Position numbers and translations under genes: made by a program
The notes under the pieces: model-generated
Database searches by the model: none
Seen by the model: the letters and a program-made list of their open reading frames with translations, nothing else
Told to the model about the DNA's origin: nothing
Assembly (NCBI GenBank): GCA_903861445.1
Contig: CAIOUK010000195.1
Span: 1 to 22,549 of the forward strand
Origin: an uncultured Verrucomicrobia subdivision 3 bacterium
GTDB lineage: Bacteria; Verrucomicrobiota; Verrucomicrobiia; Limisphaerales; UBA11358
DNA length: 22,549 bases
Direction of reading: 5' to 3'
In this document: positions 20,819-22,549 of the stretch, in pieces
How the letters are laid out: each line of letters opens with the position of its first letter
Position numbering within the stretch: the stretch's first letter is position 1

Positions 20819-21159
20819 ACTCGGCGCACGAACAATTTCTAAATCTCAAAACGCTGCCGGCACGAATCAAAGTCGAGGAGGTTGCCTGGTATCTCGGCTT
20901 CGCACCGCATGAGATCACCATCCTGATGTCGGAAGGTTTGTTGAAACCGCTCGGCCATCCGCCGACCACCGGCGTGAAACATTTCTCGGCGGTGGCGCTG
21001 GAGGAATTGCGCCGCGACCAGAAATGGCTCGCCCGCGCCTCTGATTGCGTCGTCCAATACTGGAAATCGCGCAATGAAAAGAAAACGGCGCAACGTGGTT
21101 CCAGCCACATTGCGCCGCGCGTGCCGGAGGTCAATGCCTCGGCGTCGGCTCTGAATTAG
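20815..21159 (+). CDS. Excisionase-like HTH protein next to the integrase
   Basis: A 114-residue protein. ARIKVEEVAWYLGFAPHEIT is a MerR/excisionase-type HTH, GLLKPLGHPPTTGVKHFSAV its wing, and the following helices (ALEELRRDQKWLARASDCVV) are typical of a family found beside integrases in related elements. It may direct excision by bending the attachment site, or control the integrase. ATG 20815 overlaps the lipoprotein stop; its TAG overlaps the integrase stop by two bases, so the two genes are convergent with no terminator between. Confidence 0.7.
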   Translation: MNSAHEQFLNLKTLPARIKVEEVAWYLGFAPHEITILMSEGLLKPLGHPPTTGVKHFSAVALEELRRDQKWLARASDCVVQYWKSRNEKKTAQRGSSHIAPRVPEVNASASALN

Positions 21160-22175
21160 CCTGCAACCTGTGCCAGCGGGGCTTCGGCCTTCTTCTCGTA
21201 ATCTTCCAAGGTCGGCAGCAACATGTTCGCCCGTTTCGCGTAGGAGCGATGCACGGCCTGGCTTTTGTGGCCGAGCGCTTCTTGCGCGAAGCGTTCGGGA
21301 TAGCCCGCCGTCTTCGCGCGTTCGGCCCAAGAATAGCGGTAGCTGTGCAGGGTCACGCCGATGATTTGCAGCCGGTGGCAGCGTTTTCTGAACTGTGTGG
21401 AACGGTCGCCAGCGGACTGTGTGGCGATGTAGGGAAACAACGGGCCACTCCCCGGCAGGTCTTGCAGAATCGCCGTCACGGCTGGGCCGAAATGCAGTCG
21501 CGCCACGGTTCCGGTTTTGCGCCGGAAAAAGCCGATGGTTTTCTGCTCCCAATCCACGTCCTCGGCGGTGAGCGTGGCGAGATCCGTTTGCGCGGCGCCC
21601 ATGTGCCACGCCAATTGGTAGAATGCGCGGCGTTCGGAATTTTTCTCGTTGGCAATGATGGTCTCGTGTTCGGCCTGCGTGATGGCGCGCTTTTCCTTAT
21701 ACACCGGCTTCGGCCATTGCCGGCGGGGCACGATTGATTTCGGAAGCCAGTTCATTTCGAGCGCGAAGTTGTTTAGCCGGCGCAAATAGTGATTGGTGGA
21801 CACGGTGCCGGTGCGGAGAACTTTCAGGATGTGTTCGGCGTTGGTTTCCAGCAACGGCAGGTCGCCAATCAGCTCATAGGCGGGGTCTTTCCAAGCGATG
21901 TCGTAACGGTGGCGGGTGACGCCTTGCTTGGTCGCGGCCATTTCATCCATGACGAATTTCCAAGTGCGGCTGGCGGCTGCGGCGTCGGTGGCGCTGAGGT
22001 AGGCCAGGGCGATCTGGCGGTTTAGAATCGGCTGGCGGGATGCTTCATTCTTGGAATGGAGCAGCGCCTTGGCGTCGGCTTCGTCACGCGTGCGAAGGCT
22101 TTCCTGCTTGCCGTTCTGGGTGTTCTGGGCATAGTAAATGCCGTTGCGGCGATAGAGGCTGAACTGTTGTTTCAT
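21156..22175 (-). CDS. int: Tyrosine recombinase/integrase
   Basis: A 339-residue integrase. Residues 1-60 are an arm-binding-like N-domain, about 62-150 the SAM-like core-binding domain, and 165-325 the catalytic domain. Box II HSYR (277-280), LGHKSQAVHRSYAKRA with the His of LGHKS (303) and nucleophile Tyr312 are present. The first catalytic Arg is not: in LAWHMGAAQTDLATL (188-202) the expected G-x-R reads G-A-A. I know this G-x-x-Q-T/S-D variant from some integrases of this bacterial group, so it may be a subfamily trait with another basic residue (for example Arg182 or Arg183) taking over. It would integrate and excise the element. The start ATG 22175 lies in an inverted repeat (22173-22205). 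Confidence 0.88.
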   Translation of the reverse strand: MKQQFSLYRRNGIYYAQNTQNGKQESLRTRDEADAKALLHSKNEASRQPILNRQIALAYLSATDAAAASRTWKFVMDEMAATKQGVTRHRYDIAWKDPAYELIGDLPLLETNAEHILKVLRTGTVSTNHYLRRLNNFALEMNWLPKSIVPRRQWPKPVYKEKRAITQAEHETIIANEKNSERRAFYQLAWHMGAAQTDLATLTAEDVDWEQKTIGFFRRKTGTVARLHFGPAVTAILQDLPGSGPLFPYIATQSAGDRSTQFRKRCHRLQIIGVTLHSYRYSWAERAKTAGYPERFAQEALGHKSQAVHRSYAKRANMLLPTLEDYEKKAEAPLAQVAG

Positions 22176-22205
22176 AACATTACCATTTCTACCGGCGATG
22201 TTATG
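22173..22205. promoter_or_regulatory. Inverted repeat over the integrase start
   Basis: CATAACAT (22173-22180) and ATGTTATG (22198-22205), perfect 8-base arms 17 bases apart. The left arm contains the integrase start codon. It may be an operator for repression of int, or a recombinase or excisionase site. Confidence 0.5.
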
Positions 22206-22473
22206 AGGTCGGACATCTCTTCGTTATTGAGCAGGCAATGAGTTGGTATTTGGTAGCTGCCGGATTAAGCGAAGTTGCACTGTGGCAACGCGCTTTACTG
22301 GCAGTTTTACTGGCACCAACGGCCTGCTGCATCGCAAGTTGCTCATATTCAAGCCAAAACCATACGATGCAAGAGTCGTGTCCGGCCTCTTTTCTTTTCC
22401 CCAATCGGTAAAAATCCACGGTGGCGCAATTCTTTATCGTGCCTTGCGCAAATTCCTTTGTTAAAGTCGTAGC
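22206..22473. other. Junction between element and glgB, no gene seen
   Basis: 268 bases without a convincing gene. They hold two direct copies of TTTACTGGCA (22294-22303 and 22306-22315, 12 bases apart), which could be integrase arm sites, and the upstream region of glgB. The right attachment site should lie here but no repeat shared with the left flank was found. Confidence 0.5.
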
Positions 22474-22549
22474 ATGATTCTGACGCCCGACGAACTTCGC
22501 AGTCTCGTGGAACTGAAACATCAATCGCCGCATACGCTGCTTGGTATGC
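22474..22549 (+). CDS. glgB: 1,4-alpha-glucan branching enzyme, N-terminal start (partial)
   Basis: Only 25 codons are in the window, beginning at ATG 22474: MILTPDELRSLVELKHQSPH followed by TLLGM. The sequence matches the N-terminal extension of GlgB, where HxSPHxLLGMHP is conserved. The enzyme introduces alpha-1,6 branches into glycogen. This is host DNA and marks the chromosome to the right of the element. No SD is visible. The assignment rests on a short stretch but a characteristic one. Confidence 0.75.
   Translation, partial: MILTPDELRSLVELKHQSPHTLLGM

Larger units (their letters stand above)
1038..22205. mobile_element. Integrated phage-like element, possibly a tail-less satellite
   Basis: The unit spans a regulator region, early replication/recombination operon, packaging and head genes, lysis-like genes, excisionase-like gene and integrase, between host genes on both sides. 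The right limit lies between 22176 and 22473, the left between about 710 and 1324; the coordinates given are approximate. Tail genes are absent. Confidence 0.7.

Noticed and set aside
22201..22533. Minus-strand open frame over the right junction
   Set aside because: It overlaps the glgB start and the int upstream region, has no domain pattern and no SD.

Overview
This window is an integrated phage-like element of about 21 kb in a bacterial chromosome. The host is most likely a verrucomicrobium. The grounds are similarity of several proteins to families I know from that phylum (for example DUF6573 and a permuted acyl-carrier-like protein), a GC-rich genome, many starts without a Shine-Dalgarno (SD) sequence, and dispersed repeats common in such genomes. 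Host DNA is seen at both ends: the C-terminal third of an RND efflux permease on the left (1-708), followed by a broken small minus-strand gene, and the first 25 codons of a glycogen branching enzyme (GlgB) on the right (from 22474). No tRNA and no convincing attachment-site repeat was found, so the element's ends are known only to about 1 kb on the left and 0.3 kb on the right.

Left module (1038-8873, mostly + strand). It holds an XRE-type regulator, a membrane/sigma-like HTH protein, a terminator embedded in a cluster of four ATTTTGAAC boxes, and then a tightly overlapping early operon. The operon contains an HTH protein, a PD-(D/E)XK resolvase-like nuclease, a ssDNA-binding-like protein, a RecB/Cas4-like exonuclease, small proteins, a second HTH protein, a zinc-finger plus AEP-type primase, an HNH nuclease and a RecA-fold (RepA/DnaB-like) ATPase. 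A minus-strand gene for an unusual acyl-carrier-like membrane protein interrupts it.

Right module (8894-20818, + strand). It holds terminase small and large subunits, portal (DUF4055 type), scaffold, major capsid protein, small head/connector proteins, a holin-like protein and a lipoprotein with membrane segments. The right end has an excisionase-like HTH gene and, convergent with it, a tyrosine integrase. No tail gene is recognisable and no structural gene exceeds 520 codons. The set therefore looks like a capsid-forming satellite (cf-PICI-like) or a tail-less remnant rather than a whole tailed phage.

Between TerL and portal lies the most unusual part. Three minus-strand cargo genes (11126-12191) are followed by about 1.8 kb without a plausible protein gene but packed with long, nested, base-paired arms (12211-13792). 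Next comes a gene for a PUR-domain ssDNA/RNA-binding protein (13984-14310), then a second protein-free stretch of 675 bases with two three-way junctions and two very strong hairpins (14374-14823). Several arms use G.U pairs that exist only if the + strand is the RNA, and several are capped by GNRA loops. I read this as one or two new giant structured noncoding RNAs, comparable in setting to GOLLD and ROOL, flanking an RNA-binding protein gene.

Other unusual features are a repeated 21-base hairpin leader before three small genes, hairpins that end directly on start codons, REP-like hairpins recruited into genes, and an integrase lacking its first catalytic arginine.
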